Origin: Bacteroidota bacterium
Lineage (GTDB): Bacteria; Bacteroidota; Bacteroidia; Palsa-965
Assembly: GCA_003153435.1 (NCBI GenBank)
Contig: PLYR01000020.1
Location: 1-64,000 of the forward strand
Reading direction: 5' to 3'
Length of the DNA stretch: 64,000 nt
Part shown: in pieces, positions 11,101 to 20,422 of the stretch
Layout of the letters: every line of letters starts with the position of its first letter
Numbering within the stretch: the stretch's first letter is position 1
Made by a program: the position numbers and the translations under genes
Notes under the pieces: generated by a model
The model's database searches: none
What the model was told of the DNA's origin: nothing
Seen by the model: only the letters and a program-made list of their open reading frames with translations

Positions 11101-12399
11101 AGAGGTAATGGTGATGACCGGAGGAGCCTCCACAGGGGTGGTATGAATAATGGTATAATAGAAGTATTGGGTTTTGGAATCCGTCCCATAAGCGTTGGTA
11201 GCGGTGATCGTAATCGTATTGCTACCTTCGATTAAATAAAAATCACCATTAAACACTCCATCTGCGGTGTTGAAATGCCAGGAGTTGATAGGCATTCCAT
11301 TCACGGTTACCTGAACATCATTTGCATTTGGCACATTGTGAATTTGAGCAGTAACCATACCATCTCCCTGACTGGTTTGGAAAGGATTCGCTGTTGGATA
11401 GGTTATATAGATTGTTGGTCTTGCTCCGGACGGTGGCGGTGGAGGGGGCGGCGGAGGAGGATTTTTTATATGAGTATCTGTAGTTACATGCCCATCAGTT
11501 CCACCGGATGTATGAGTATGATGTTTTCCACCAAATCCGAATTTGATAAAGAAATCAGCATAATTATATCTGTTATGAGAAACCAGCGCGGCATTATTCT
11601 GAGTCCACTGCACACCATCAATTGGCACATTACCTGCAAATGTCACCTTATACTCTACCCCTATCTGGAAAAAGTTCTTTACCTGGTAACCCAGTCCTAT
11701 TCCCAGTGATGGCATAAAATGCCAAGTCGGTGTAGCGCTTCCATCAGCTGTCGTTTCATAATTATGATCCATCTTAGCACTCAGGGCATTCGCAATCTGA
11801 GTCTTGTTCATGGTGCCGGCCGTATCAATGCCTTTAAAGTTATAGGGTACGTTGTTAGCGTCTCTCATATCGAGGAAGGTTTGCGTTTGCACCATTCCTA
11901 CCCCACCAAAAAGATATGCCAGAGGTCCTGAACCCGTTCTTTTGTTAATCAGATTGGGTCCGGCGAGGATTTCAAGACTCAGTTCATGAAGGGTCATCAT
12001 ATAGTTATTGTACACAAAGCCACCACTCTTGACAAAGTTCAGGGTTGTATCAGTCCCCCCATTCAGAGCCTGATTGTTTTTAATCCCATAATTTCGGTTA
12101 TAATCCTGCCCATAGGTGGAAGCACTCAGGTATCGGAAACGCCAGCCCAGGAAAATTTTGCTATCGGTATAGGTGAGGTAATTCTTTCCCACCGTAAATC
12201 CTCCCCCGAAACCTGCATGATCAACAGGTACGTTGGAATTTTGCCAGGCTCCGCCCAGGTTTAACCCTATCCAAACCGGGTTCCTGAAATTGCTGGGATT
12301 ATTTGGGGTCTCTGTCGCAACGGTTTGGGCCTGGAACGAAGGAACCGAAAAGCCGATGAATAAAAATGCAAGACAAAATAGAGTAGTGATTTTCTTCAT
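8182..12399 (-). CDS. Giant protein: N-terminal outer-membrane beta-barrel-like domain, His-rich and deca-proline linker, 11 tandem Ig-like (~95 aa) repeats
   Basis: Signal peptide; barrel-like aa ~30-295; PPPPPPPPPP at aa 314-323; repeats of pattern P-x-[IV]VTIxxPxxNPYxTxxxxxxVxAxVxNVxxxxxIxVxxNG...NNxxITATNxxGSDSKxxxVxYTP. Confidence 0.85.
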   Translation of the reverse strand: MKKITTLFCLAFLFIGFSVPSFQAQTVATETPNNPSNFRNPVWIGLNLGGAWQNSNVPVDHAGFGGGFTVGKNYLTYTDSKIFLGWRFRYLSASTYGQDYNRNYGIKNNQALNGGTDTTLNFVKSGGFVYNNYMMTLHELSLEILAGPNLINKRTGSGPLAYLFGGVGMVQTQTFLDMRDANNVPYNFKGIDTAGTMNKTQIANALSAKMDHNYETTADGSATPTWHFMPSLGIGLGYQVKNFFQIGVEYKVTFAGNVPIDGVQWTQNNAALVSHNRYNYADFFIKFGFGGKHHTHTSGGTDGHVTTDTHIKNPPPPPPPPPPSGARPTIYITYPTANPFQTSQGDGMVTAQIHNVPNANDVQVTVNGMPINSWHFNTADGVFNGDFYLIEGSNTITITATNAYGTDSKTQYFYYTIIHTTPVEAPPVITITSPVQNPYNTSSNMVAVTAIVNNVWNVSELQLKINGAGSSNFQFDPGSHLMQFTMSLSPGNNYVYILAGNRGGSDSKGLNVIYTPVYYSVPPPVVQFTIPGNTPFLTNSPNGTLSAQIQNVTDPNQILFTVNGQRHLDFSFDPNRGTFNYNPALVGGNNYYYLSATNATGTDSKSMDIVYTPPTVPAPVVTIQVPHNNPFITSTDYILIRARVDNVNFPNQIKVSMNGSNLNSFVYNLSTRILEFSAPLTNGNTSFVISATNSGGSDSKQLTVEYTQPMLPRPIVNIISPIGNPYGTSVSSLTVNATVVNVTAASQITVTMNGIPVNNFVYSPVSKALQFTSNLNQGNSDIRITATNNGGYDTKSLEVVYTPIVVSPPLITFVVPVNNPFISPMSPLPIKATVMNVTMASQIQVIVNGVNLYGFGFSLSTHTVTFNALLNPGMNSINILAANDGGSDNKNMSVKYVPGSGDAGLPRPIVTFLQPSPSPYTTTVNSVSVEAKVVNVNSVRNIHLQINGATSTNMNFDPVSGKLTFNTPLNPGNNYFILSGTNSTGTDTKTMDVIYNAPVLPKPVIIISNPSASPFNTAMSSFTLNAIVENVSLQSQVKVTSAAGDIPNFVFNPGNGTLSFSTVLTPDVNSYTIAATNASGTTTATQVVIYTPPAIPKPIVTITNPPSQPWSTHNSPMPVNATVQNVAQASAIKVTVNGTNISGFNFNVTTKALSFSAPLHDGGNMIVVSATNAGGSDSKSVNVEFTNIPPPPPRPIVTITAPTSNPYTTVVATDGVTATVQNVTASNGINVTRNSVSVAFTYDPNSHVLLIHDGLILGQNNFVITATNASGSDTKSTTLMLSSPMTGGGGNGTGTGTHTQGYGASMVPSILVLSPTGAPALASLPNPQVTCSMGGTVAQGDITVKVNGAPFNFGTGYSDGTHTLTFKPNLNPGMNTIEIKIVNTYGTAVRTLNIQYSSFGGGAHH

Positions 12400-12548
12400 A
12401 GTGGGATGTGTTTAATTCGCATTTACAGGAACCTTGCCACAAATGAAGGCAAATATTCAAACGACTGAAAATGTGAATGTTCTATTGGATTTTGTCCAAA
12501 TTTATTAAAAAAAGCGTATGGAAAAGGTTATTGAAGTATGAAAATCCA

Positions 12549-13913
12549 TTACATGATAGACATGGCAACTGTGAAATAGATCACGAGGCCAGTAACATCC
12601 ACCAACGTAGCTACAAAAGGGGCCGAGGAAACAGCTGGATCAGCTCCGCATTTTTTAAGGATGAGGGGGAGCATGGAACCGGAGAGCGTACCCCATAAGA
12701 CGACACCAATGAGAGAAAGGCCTACTATAAATGCTACTTGCATCCAATGCGCCCCATAGATATCACTAAAAAGGGTCCAGGTGGCAATCCTTATAAAACC
12801 AATAATACCAAGTACCGAACCCAGAAACAAACCCGAAAATACCTCCCTCTTCATTATTCTCCACCAGTCTCTCAGTGTGACTTCTCCAAGGGCCATAGCC
12901 CGGATAATGAGAGTACTAGCCTGGGAACCGGAGTTTCCCCCGCTGGAGATAATCAATGGAACGAACAAGGCCAGGACTACAGCTTTGGCAATTTCATCCT
13001 CAAAATATCCCATGGCGGTAGCCGTAAGCATCTCCCCGAGAAAGAGAATCACCAGCCACCCGGAACGTTTCTTCATGAGTTTAAGAAAAGGAATTTCCAT
13101 ATAAGGTTCATCCAGAACTTCCACACCACCTATTTTCTGAATATCCTCCGTTTCTTCTTTTTCAGCCAGACGGAGTACATCATCTATCGTAACGATACCA
13201 AGGAGAATACCCTCCTTATCAATGACCGGAAGGGCCACACGGTTATTTTTACGGAATTCATTAATTGCTTTCTCTTCATCATCTCCCACCTCCAGGTAGG
13301 TAAATCGTCCATCCATTATTTCAGAGACCCGCTTATCGGGCGATACCAGCAGAAATTCCCTGATTCTTACGTCATCAATAAGGACACCGTGATCATCCAC
13401 AACGTAGATGACATTGATTGTTTCCTTATCCTTTCCATGCTCCCGCACATAGTCGAGCACTTCTTGAACGCTCCAATTCTTTTTCACAGCGATATAGTCG
13501 GGCGTCATCATTCTTCCCACACTGTGATTAGGGTAACCCAAAAGGGAGAGTGTTATCGTACGTTCTTCTTCAGAAAGCAACTTAAGCAAGTGGTTGACAA
13601 TCTCTCCATGAAGCTCTGAAAGGAATTCCGTTCGGTCATCCGGTTGAATTTCATTGAGAATCTTCGCTGCATCCGCATGGGGAAGATCCCTGATTATTCT
13701 TTTTTGGGTACCGGGGTCCAGCACCTTGAAGGTTTTGATGAGAATACGCGGTGAAAGGGCATTAAATACAACAGCTTTCTCTGCGTCATCCAACTGATCA
13801 ATCAGTTCCACTACTTCGGGAGACAGCCAATCGTCCAATGCTTCCTTTAATTCTCCGTACCTTCCTTGTTCAACAATTTCATGAACCTGGGCTTTATTCA
13901 GTTCTCTTTTCAT
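12549..13913 (-). CDS. mgtE: Magnesium transporter MgtE
   Basis: MgtE N domain, CBS pair ([22 protein letters not shown]), membrane domain ([26 protein letters not shown]-type motif). Confidence 0.95.
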   Translation of the reverse strand: [454 protein letters not shown]

Positions 13914-14014
13914 AATATCCAGTAAAAGGTTGAAGGTCCTAAAAGTACTTAAATCAACGGTAATTTCACCGAGTCGAACAAAATCAGGATATTTGCAGAC
14001 TGTCAGATCTCAGT

Positions 14015-15007
14015 ATGCCCGAAAATAAATCTCATACACATTCCCACGATCATGCTCATTCCCATGACCATCATGAAGAGCACGATCATGGACACGATCA
14101 CGGGCATGGCCATCATCATCATCACGGTGAGTTGCCTAAGAACATAACGAGGGCTTTTATCATCGGGATCATTTTGAATTCAACTTTTGTGGTGATTGAA
14201 GTGTTTACTGGATTCTTCACTCATTCACTGGCCTTATTAACCGATGCAGGTCATAATCTGAGTGATGTTGCCAGCCTTGCTCTTGCATTGCTTGCTACCC
14301 GCATGGCACTTAAAAAGGCTTCGACTGAATATACTTTCGGCTTCAAACAAAGTACCGTTCTCGTGGCGCTGCTCAATGCCGGCATTCTGTTGCTCGCTAT
14401 GGGAGCTATAGTCTGGGAGGCCATACAGCGTCTCATGGAAGCATCTTCTCCGGAGATTCAAAGCAAACCGGTAATTTGGGTTGCGGCTGCCGGAATCGTA
14501 ATCAATTCCGTTATTGCCCTTTTCTTTATGAAAGATAAAGACAAGGACCTGAATATGAAAGGTGCTTATCTGCATATGGCAAGCGATGCCCTGGTTTCCC
14601 TGGGTGTTGTCATCGGAAACGTGGTTATGTTATTCACACACTGGTATTGGCTGGATGCAGGCCTTAGTCTTGTTATTGTAGTGGTGATCGTTTATGGTAC
14701 ATGGGACTTGCTGAGAGAATCCCTGCGACTTTCATTAAATGGAGTTCCCCGAAATGTGGATATGAAAAAACTCCATTCATTCTTATCAGCCCGTAAAGGC
14801 ATCACCGAAATCCACGACCTGCATGTCTGGGCCATGAGCACAACGGAGAATGCATTAACCGTTCACCTGGTTATTCCGGAAGGCGTTACAGATGATCATT
14901 TCTACGAAGAAATCCAGGAAGAGCTGGAACATCACTACCACATCAGCCATTCCACCATTCAGGTGGAGAGCGGCAATAACAAATTCCACTGCGAGCAGAA
15001 ATGCTGA
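14015..15007 (+). CDS. Cation diffusion facilitator family (CzcD/ZnT-like) transporter with His-rich N-terminus
   Basis: HTHSHDHAHSHDHHEEHDHGHDHGHGHHHHH; SLALLTDAGHNLSDV and HMASDALVSLGVV metal-site motifs. Confidence 0.95.
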   Translation: MPENKSHTHSHDHAHSHDHHEEHDHGHDHGHGHHHHHGELPKNITRAFIIGIILNSTFVVIEVFTGFFTHSLALLTDAGHNLSDVASLALALLATRMALKKASTEYTFGFKQSTVLVALLNAGILLLAMGAIVWEAIQRLMEASSPEIQSKPVIWVAAAGIVINSVIALFFMKDKDKDLNMKGAYLHMASDALVSLGVVIGNVVMLFTHWYWLDAGLSLVIVVVIVYGTWDLLRESLRLSLNGVPRNVDMKKLHSFLSARKGITEIHDLHVWAMSTTENALTVHLVIPEGVTDDHFYEEIQEELEHHYHISHSTIQVESGNNKFHCEQKC

Positions 15008-15180
15008 TCTGTATTTAAACGGAGGAGCTAGACCTGGCATCCGTCTTAACGCGTATTTAATCGTGAATTAGCATAATTATCACACTCCAATTTCTTTTTT
15101 GCTGTTTCCGTGCGTACATTTGTATTGTATATAGTTCATTATTTATAATGTTTTATATATATAATAATTAAAACATTAAC

Positions 15181-15360
15181 ATGAACAAGCAAGGCTTTGT
15201 TCGAACAAAGACAAAAATGGAAAACCACACTGTATTATATAGCATTTTAGGAATAGCCGCGATTATTCTATTCGTTGCAGGCCTGACCTTCTATGAGGAT
15301 GGAAAAAAATGGTTTCGACTTCATTTACTAAGGAGAAGGCGAAAACAAAAGTATCTTTAG
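15181..15360 (+). CDS. Putative small single-TM protein (59 aa, below the ORF-track cutoff)
   Basis: ATG..TAG translates as MNKQGFVRTKTKMENHTVLYSILGIAAIIILFVAGLTFYEDGKKWFRLHLLRRRRKQKYL: one hydrophobic helix and a basic C-terminus. Confidence 0.4.
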   Translation: MNKQGFVRTKTKMENHTVLYSILGIAAIILFVAGLTFYEDGKKWFRLHLLRRRRKQKYL

Positions 15361-15384
15361 GTCACATTCTTTTAAGGGTCCTGA

Positions 15385-15413
15385 TTGCGGTTAACTATTT
15401 CCAAATATCTTTG
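15385..15413 (+). promoter_or_regulatory. Bacteroidota-type promoter upstream of 15430
   Basis: TTG (15385-15387), 18-bp spacer, TATCTTTG (15406-15413), matching TTG-N~19-TAnnTTTG. Confidence 0.55.
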
Positions 15414-15429
15414 CGGGAAATAAACCCTG

Positions 15430-16290
15430 ATGATCCGAATAAAGCCATTCCTGAGTAAGAACTGTATTGTTTACACCAGAGGAAGAATTGTAATTCAATT
15501 ATTCCTTTGTATGCTGTGTACTTCCTGCTCCGGGCCGGTTTACAACAGTTTATGGCAAAAAAGCCCTGTTAAAGCAGATGGCATTCCAAATGAGTGGAGT
15601 AAACCGCTTAAACATTACGATACAAACACTAAAATTCAGTATACCTTTTCCAACGACTGGCAGAACATGTACATCTGTATCCGTGCTACAGATGATATCA
15701 CTCAGAAAAAAATCCTCCGGGGAGGAATGGTCGTCTGGATTGATACGACTGGAAAGAATAAGGAAAGGACCAGCATAACCTACCCTCTCCCCGATCTAAC
15801 TACCAAATCAGAACCGGAGAATGAACGATCCAATCAGGATGGGGACTCCTACCGCCCTAAACGGAAGTTTCACAACGATCATAATGAGATGCAGCTGAAT
15901 GGATTTAAGCCTCCGGTGGGTGGCCTTGTACCCCTTCAGAATGTGGATGGAATTTATGTAAACCTGAATGTCGACAGTCTCGACATCCTTACCTATGAAG
16001 CCGTGATTCCATTTCGCACTTTTTACCGTGATTCCCTGCAGATGAGCGACAGCTCCAGGGTGATGAGCTTCAAGATTGTCATCAATGGCCTCCCTTCCGG
16101 AAAAAAAGCCGATCAGGGTGCTGATAACAGTGCGGCAAGCAGCATGGGGAGCAACACTATGGGAGGCGGTGGAAGACCAGGAGGAGGAGGATCACGAGGA
16201 GGTAAAGGAGGGGGAACAGGTCCGGTAAACCCTCTTTATGAAAGCCATTCAGTGAAATCCCAAATCAAACTCTCCATAAAGAATAAATGA
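15430..16290 (+). CDS. Lipoprotein with CBM9-like domain and Gly-rich C-terminal tract
   Basis: LCTSCSG lipobox; KADGIPNEWSKPL...MYICIRATDDITQKKILRGGMVVWIDTTGK is CBM9/DOMON-like; GGGGRPGGGGSRGGKGGGTG near the C-terminus. Confidence 0.6.
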   Translation: MIRIKPFLSKNCIVYTRGRIVIQLFLCMLCTSCSGPVYNSLWQKSPVKADGIPNEWSKPLKHYDTNTKIQYTFSNDWQNMYICIRATDDITQKKILRGGMVVWIDTTGKNKERTSITYPLPDLTTKSEPENERSNQDGDSYRPKRKFHNDHNEMQLNGFKPPVGGLVPLQNVDGIYVNLNVDSLDILTYEAVIPFRTFYRDSLQMSDSSRVMSFKIVINGLPSGKKADQGADNSAASSMGSNTMGGGGRPGGGGSRGGKGGGTGPVNPLYESHSVKSQIKLSIKNK

Positions 16291-16363
16291 ACGGTCTCAT
16301 AAACTGACAGACGGTCGGGCATTTTGCAATTAATCGATTACATTTATAAAAAAATAAAAGACC

Positions 16364-17170
16364 ATGATAAAATTTATCTCCTTTACGCTGCTCATCCTCA
16401 CTGCCACTTTGGCCCCGGCTCAAACAGTCACTGAAATCATTGACAAACATGTCAAAGCTCTCGGAGGAAAAGAAAAGCTTAACGCACTCAAGAGCCTAAA
16501 AATGACAGGAAAAGTAATGGCTCAGGGAATGGAAATTCCACTGATCCTATTTTTGAAGGCGCCAAACTCTATGCGCACTGAATCTTCAATTCAAGGAATG
16601 ACAATGATCAGTGCCTATGATTCCAAATCCAAGACCGGTTGGTATACCAATCCGATGAGTGGTGATAAAACAGCTCAGAAAATGAATCAGGAACAGACCA
16701 CAGATATGGAAGAAATCGGAGACCTCCTGGTGGGACCACTTACTAATTATAAAGAAAAGGGGGCTACCGTTGAACTGATCGGCAAAGAAGACATGGAAGG
16801 CACTGAAGTATTCAAGCTGATGATGACAAAAAAGAACAAAAATGTAGTTTACTACTACCTTGAAACATCTACATTTCTGATCCTGAAAGAGAGCACCAAG
16901 ACTAAATTCGAAGACAAAGAAATTGAATCTGACACTTACTACAGCAACTTTAAAACCATTAACGGAATTACACTAGCCTGTACCACTGAACAGAAATCAG
17001 GAGGGCAGCTGGAAGAGCAGACTACCGCTGACAAAATAGAATTTGATGTTCCAATGGAAGATTCCCTCTTTACCCTCCCTCCTGCTGACACTAAGGATGC
17101 AAAGAAGGATGATACAAAAGATCCTAAGAAAGACGATACAAAAGACACCAAGAAACCAGGCGGAAAATAG
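16364..17170 (+). CDS. Outer-membrane lipoprotein-sorting-protein-like protein with KDDTKDxKK tail repeats
   Basis: Signal peptide; LolA/LolB-like pattern (IDKHVKALGGKEKLNALKSLKMTGKV...ITLACTTEQKSGGQ); lysine/aspartate-rich tail. Confidence 0.6.
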   Translation: MIKFISFTLLILTATLAPAQTVTEIIDKHVKALGGKEKLNALKSLKMTGKVMAQGMEIPLILFLKAPNSMRTESSIQGMTMISAYDSKSKTGWYTNPMSGDKTAQKMNQEQTTDMEEIGDLLVGPLTNYKEKGATVELIGKEDMEGTEVFKLMMTKKNKNVVYYYLETSTFLILKESTKTKFEDKEIESDTYYSNFKTINGITLACTTEQKSGGQLEEQTTADKIEFDVPMEDSLFTLPPADTKDAKKDDTKDPKKDDTKDTKKPGGK

Positions 17171-17177
17171 TATTCGG

Positions 17178-17206
17178 AGAGCCCTCCTTCCAGGGGGCTC
17201 TTTTTT
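17178..17206 (+). terminator. Intrinsic terminator
   Basis: AGAGCCC-TCCTTCCAGG-GGGCTCT followed by TTTTTT, 8 bp after the 17170 stop. Confidence 0.7.
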
Positions 17207-17233
17207 CAATCACTTTTCACATATACCTTATCT

Positions 17234-20200
17234 ATGAATCATAGAATTATCATGACCTTCCTCGGAGGGATTTTATCTGTTTCTCTATTTGCTCAGGTAA
17301 AAATAACATCAAGTACTTTTGGCGCCTTGGAAGCCAGACAAATAGGTCCTGCTGTAATGAGCGGCCGGATTACGGCTATCGATGCGGTGAACTCCAATCC
17401 AAGGATAATATTTGTAGGAACTGCCGGAGGAGGGATTTGGAAATCAACAACAGGAGGTGTTGTATTCAAATCAATATTTGATAAGTACAACCAAAGCATT
17501 GGTTGCATTGCCATAGATCAGAAAAACCCGGAAACTATCTGGGCAGGGACGGGAGAATGCAATATGAGAAACAGCGTTTCAGCCGGAAGTGGATTGTATA
17601 AATCTACTGATGGGGGCTCAAACTGGAAGCTGGCGGGACTTGACAGTACCGAACGCATCAGTAAGATTGCAATCAACCCATCAAATTCGGACATTATGTA
17701 TGTGGCGGTTCCCGGTCCGCTCTGGTGCGATAGTAAACATAGAGGATTGTATAAAACTGCTGATGGAGGTAAAACATGGAAGAAGATTTATTATGTGGAT
17801 GAGAAAACCGGATGTGCAGACATCATCATTGATCCCAAGAACCCTGAAACTATTTATGCTTCGATGTGGACCTTCAGACGTACAGCCTGGTCTTTTAGCT
17901 CTGGCGGAAAAGGAAGCGGGCTATTCAAGAGTACTGACGGTGGGTTGAACTGGACAAAAATTCAAAATGGTTTTGACGGACAGGAACTTGGAAGGATCTG
18001 TCTGGCCATTTCTCCAAGTGAACCCCAGAATCTTTATGCTATTGCAGAATCTAAAAATACTTTTCTTTATGGAACATCAGACGGAGGAGCCAACTGGAAG
18101 AAAAAGAGTGCAACCATGAATGTTACCTGGAGGCCTTTTTATTTCAGTGTGATGCTTGTGGATCCTGCTGATCCCAAACGGATGTACCGCCCTGGTTACG
18201 GATTATCAATCAGTAACGACGGAGGAGAATCCTTCAAAGAAGCTTCCTTTGAAGGAGGATGGGTCCATAGTGATCATCACACCCTCTGGATCAATCCTAA
18301 CAACACCAATCACCTCCTGCTCGGGACAGACGGAGGAATGTATCAGTCACTCGACCGTGGAAACAGCTGGACTCTTTTCGGCAACCTGCCGGTTTCAATG
18401 GCCTATCATGTAACTTATGATATGCAAGTGCCTTATCAGGTCTATACCGGATTACAGGATAATGGTTCCTGGTTTGCTCCTTCCCGATGTACTGGAGGGA
18501 TTTCAAATAAATATTGGACTAACTGTGGAGGAGGAGATGGTTTCTGGGTGCAACCAGACCTTAGCGATCCAAACATTGTTTATAGTGAATCGCAAGGGGG
18601 AGAAATTACCCGTTTCAATAAGTTAACCAATGAATCAAAAGTTATAAAACCATATGAACTGCCCGGAGAAACCAAGCTCCGGTGCAACTGGAACACACCT
18701 ATTGTAGCCAGCCCAACCAACCCAAAAACTTTTTATTTCGGGGCTCAATATCTTTATCGGACCCACAACAAAGGAGATACCTGGGAGCGAATTTCCCCGG
18801 ACCTTACCACCAATGATCCAAAGAAGAAAATGCAGGAACAGTCGGGAGGCCTTTCCGTTGATAACTCCGGAGCAGAAAATCATTGCACTGTATTCACCGT
18901 TGCAGAATCCCCTCTCGACGAAAATATGATCTGGGCAGGAACAGATGATGGAAACCTTCAGATTACAACCGACGGAGGAAAAATCTGGAAGAATGTAATT
19001 AAGAACATTCCCGGTTTGCCTGCTAATACCTGGGTTACGAGCATAGATGCTTCCAGATACGACAAGAATACCGTCTTTGTTAGCTTTGACGCACACAACT
19101 CGGGTGATATGAAGACTTATCTTTATAAGTCCACAGACCTGGGCATCACTTGGACATCGATTGCCACCACAGATCTGAAAGGATACGCACATCGTATCAA
19201 GCAAGATATTCAGAAGCCAGACCTCCTTTTCGCAGGAACTGAATCGGGACTCTTCATTTCCATCGACGGAGGAAAGAACTGGGTCAATTATAATGCAAAC
19301 TTTCCGGATGTAGCCGTACGCGACATTGCTATTCAGCCAGTCACCAACGACTTAATTCTGGCTACACATGGAAGAGGATTGATAATTCTGGATGATCTTA
19401 CTCCTATCCGAAACCTAAGTACCCCAGTTCTTGAAAGTGAAATAAGTTTTCTTCCAACCCGTGAGCAGTACCTCGGCTCTATTAGTTACGACGGCGGCTT
19501 CCCTGGATCAGGATACGAAGGCCCGAACCCAACCGAAGATCTGGTTATTCTATATTATATGAAGGATCGGCTTTCGAGTGGGGATGTTAAAATAGAAATT
19601 CGTGACCAGCAAGGAAAACTCATCAAATCTCTTCCAGGTACCAAACGAAAAGGTATCAACAAGGTTACATGGGATTTTCGTCAGAAAGCTCCACGGGTCG
19701 TGAAAGGGGTAAAAGCAGATTTCAGTGGTTTCATCGGGCCCTATGTTTCTGAAGGCACTTATATTGTAAAAGTCATCCGGGGTGATAAGTCTATTGAAAA
19801 AGAAGTTACCCTTCACTATGATCCCCGTTCTCTATATACACCCGAAGAACGCAAGTTTCAGCAGGAAACTACGATGAAGATATTTAAGATGCAGGAAGAT
19901 CTTGCATATCTGGGAGATAAGGTAACCATGCTTCTGGATTCAGCCACTATCATTGCAAAATCAAACCCTGGAGATAAGCAACTTGAAACAGTAATTAAAG
20001 CTTTCTCCGACAAAGCCAAGACCTGGCATTCAACACTATCAGCCTCTATTGAAGGGACAGCGATAACCGGGGAAGAAAAAATAAGAGAAAAGATCAGTAT
20101 GCTTTACTATGGAGTCTCCAACTTCGGAGGCCGACCTACCGACTCCCAGCTTGACCGGATCAAAGGACTACAAAAAGAAATCGATGATGCATCTGTAAAA

Positions 20201-20317
20201 GGAGAAGACCTTCTTAAAACAGAACTGCCTAAGCTGAATCTGGCTCTACAGAAGGATAAAGTTGCAAACCTCCGTGTTCTTACCCGAGAGGAATGGGACT
20301 TAAAAACAAAAAAATAA
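17234..20317 (+). CDS. VPS10/sortilin-type BNR beta-propeller (glycosyl-hydrolase-like) secreted protein
   Basis: Repeated SxDGGxxWxK/T Asp-box motifs (KSTDGGSNWKL, KTADGGKTWKK, TTDGGKIWKN, SIDGGKNWVN); signal peptide. Confidence 0.85.
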   Translation: MNHRIIMTFLGGILSVSLFAQVKITSSTFGALEARQIGPAVMSGRITAIDAVNSNPRIIFVGTAGGGIWKSTTGGVVFKSIFDKYNQSIGCIAIDQKNPETIWAGTGECNMRNSVSAGSGLYKSTDGGSNWKLAGLDSTERISKIAINPSNSDIMYVAVPGPLWCDSKHRGLYKTADGGKTWKKIYYVDEKTGCADIIIDPKNPETIYASMWTFRRTAWSFSSGGKGSGLFKSTDGGLNWTKIQNGFDGQELGRICLAISPSEPQNLYAIAESKNTFLYGTSDGGANWKKKSATMNVTWRPFYFSVMLVDPADPKRMYRPGYGLSISNDGGESFKEASFEGGWVHSDHHTLWINPNNTNHLLLGTDGGMYQSLDRGNSWTLFGNLPVSMAYHVTYDMQVPYQVYTGLQDNGSWFAPSRCTGGISNKYWTNCGGGDGFWVQPDLSDPNIVYSESQGGEITRFNKLTNESKVIKPYELPGETKLRCNWNTPIVASPTNPKTFYFGAQYLYRTHNKGDTWERISPDLTTNDPKKKMQEQSGGLSVDNSGAENHCTVFTVAESPLDENMIWAGTDDGNLQITTDGGKIWKNVIKNIPGLPANTWVTSIDASRYDKNTVFVSFDAHNSGDMKTYLYKSTDLGITWTSIATTDLKGYAHRIKQDIQKPDLLFAGTESGLFISIDGGKNWVNYNANFPDVAVRDIAIQPVTNDLILATHGRGLIILDDLTPIRNLSTPVLESEISFLPTREQYLGSISYDGGFPGSGYEGPNPTEDLVILYYMKDRLSSGDVKIEIRDQQGKLIKSLPGTKRKGINKVTWDFRQKAPRVVKGVKADFSGFIGPYVSEGTYIVKVIRGDKSIEKEVTLHYDPRSLYTPEERKFQQETTMKIFKMQEDLAYLGDKVTMLLDSATIIAKSNPGDKQLETVIKAFSDKAKTWHSTLSASIEGTAITGEEKIREKISMLYYGVSNFGGRPTDSQLDRIKGLQKEIDDASVKGEDLLKTELPKLNLALQKDKVANLRVLTREEWDLKTKK

Positions 20318-20358
20318 GCATTCTAAAGGGGTGCAAACTATGGTGCCCCTTAAAATAC

Positions 20359-20388
20359 TTTGTGGTTTAAAAAATCGGCTTATATTTG
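20359..20388 (+). promoter_or_regulatory. Bacteroidota-type promoter upstream of 20423
   Basis: TTTG (20359-20362), 18-bp spacer, TATATTTG (20381-20388). Confidence 0.65.
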
Positions 20389-20422
20389 TCTGAAGAAACA
20401 ATCCAGCCCTAACCCTTTCATT

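Noticed and set aside
12738-13619. 293-aa plus-strand ORF opposite mgtE
   Set aside because: Shadow ORF antisense to the clear MgtE coding sequence.
20326-20351. AAGGGG...CCCCTT hairpin after the 17234-20317 gene as a terminator
   Set aside because: Only a short 6-bp stem, and no U-tract follows (TAAAATACTTT); not called.
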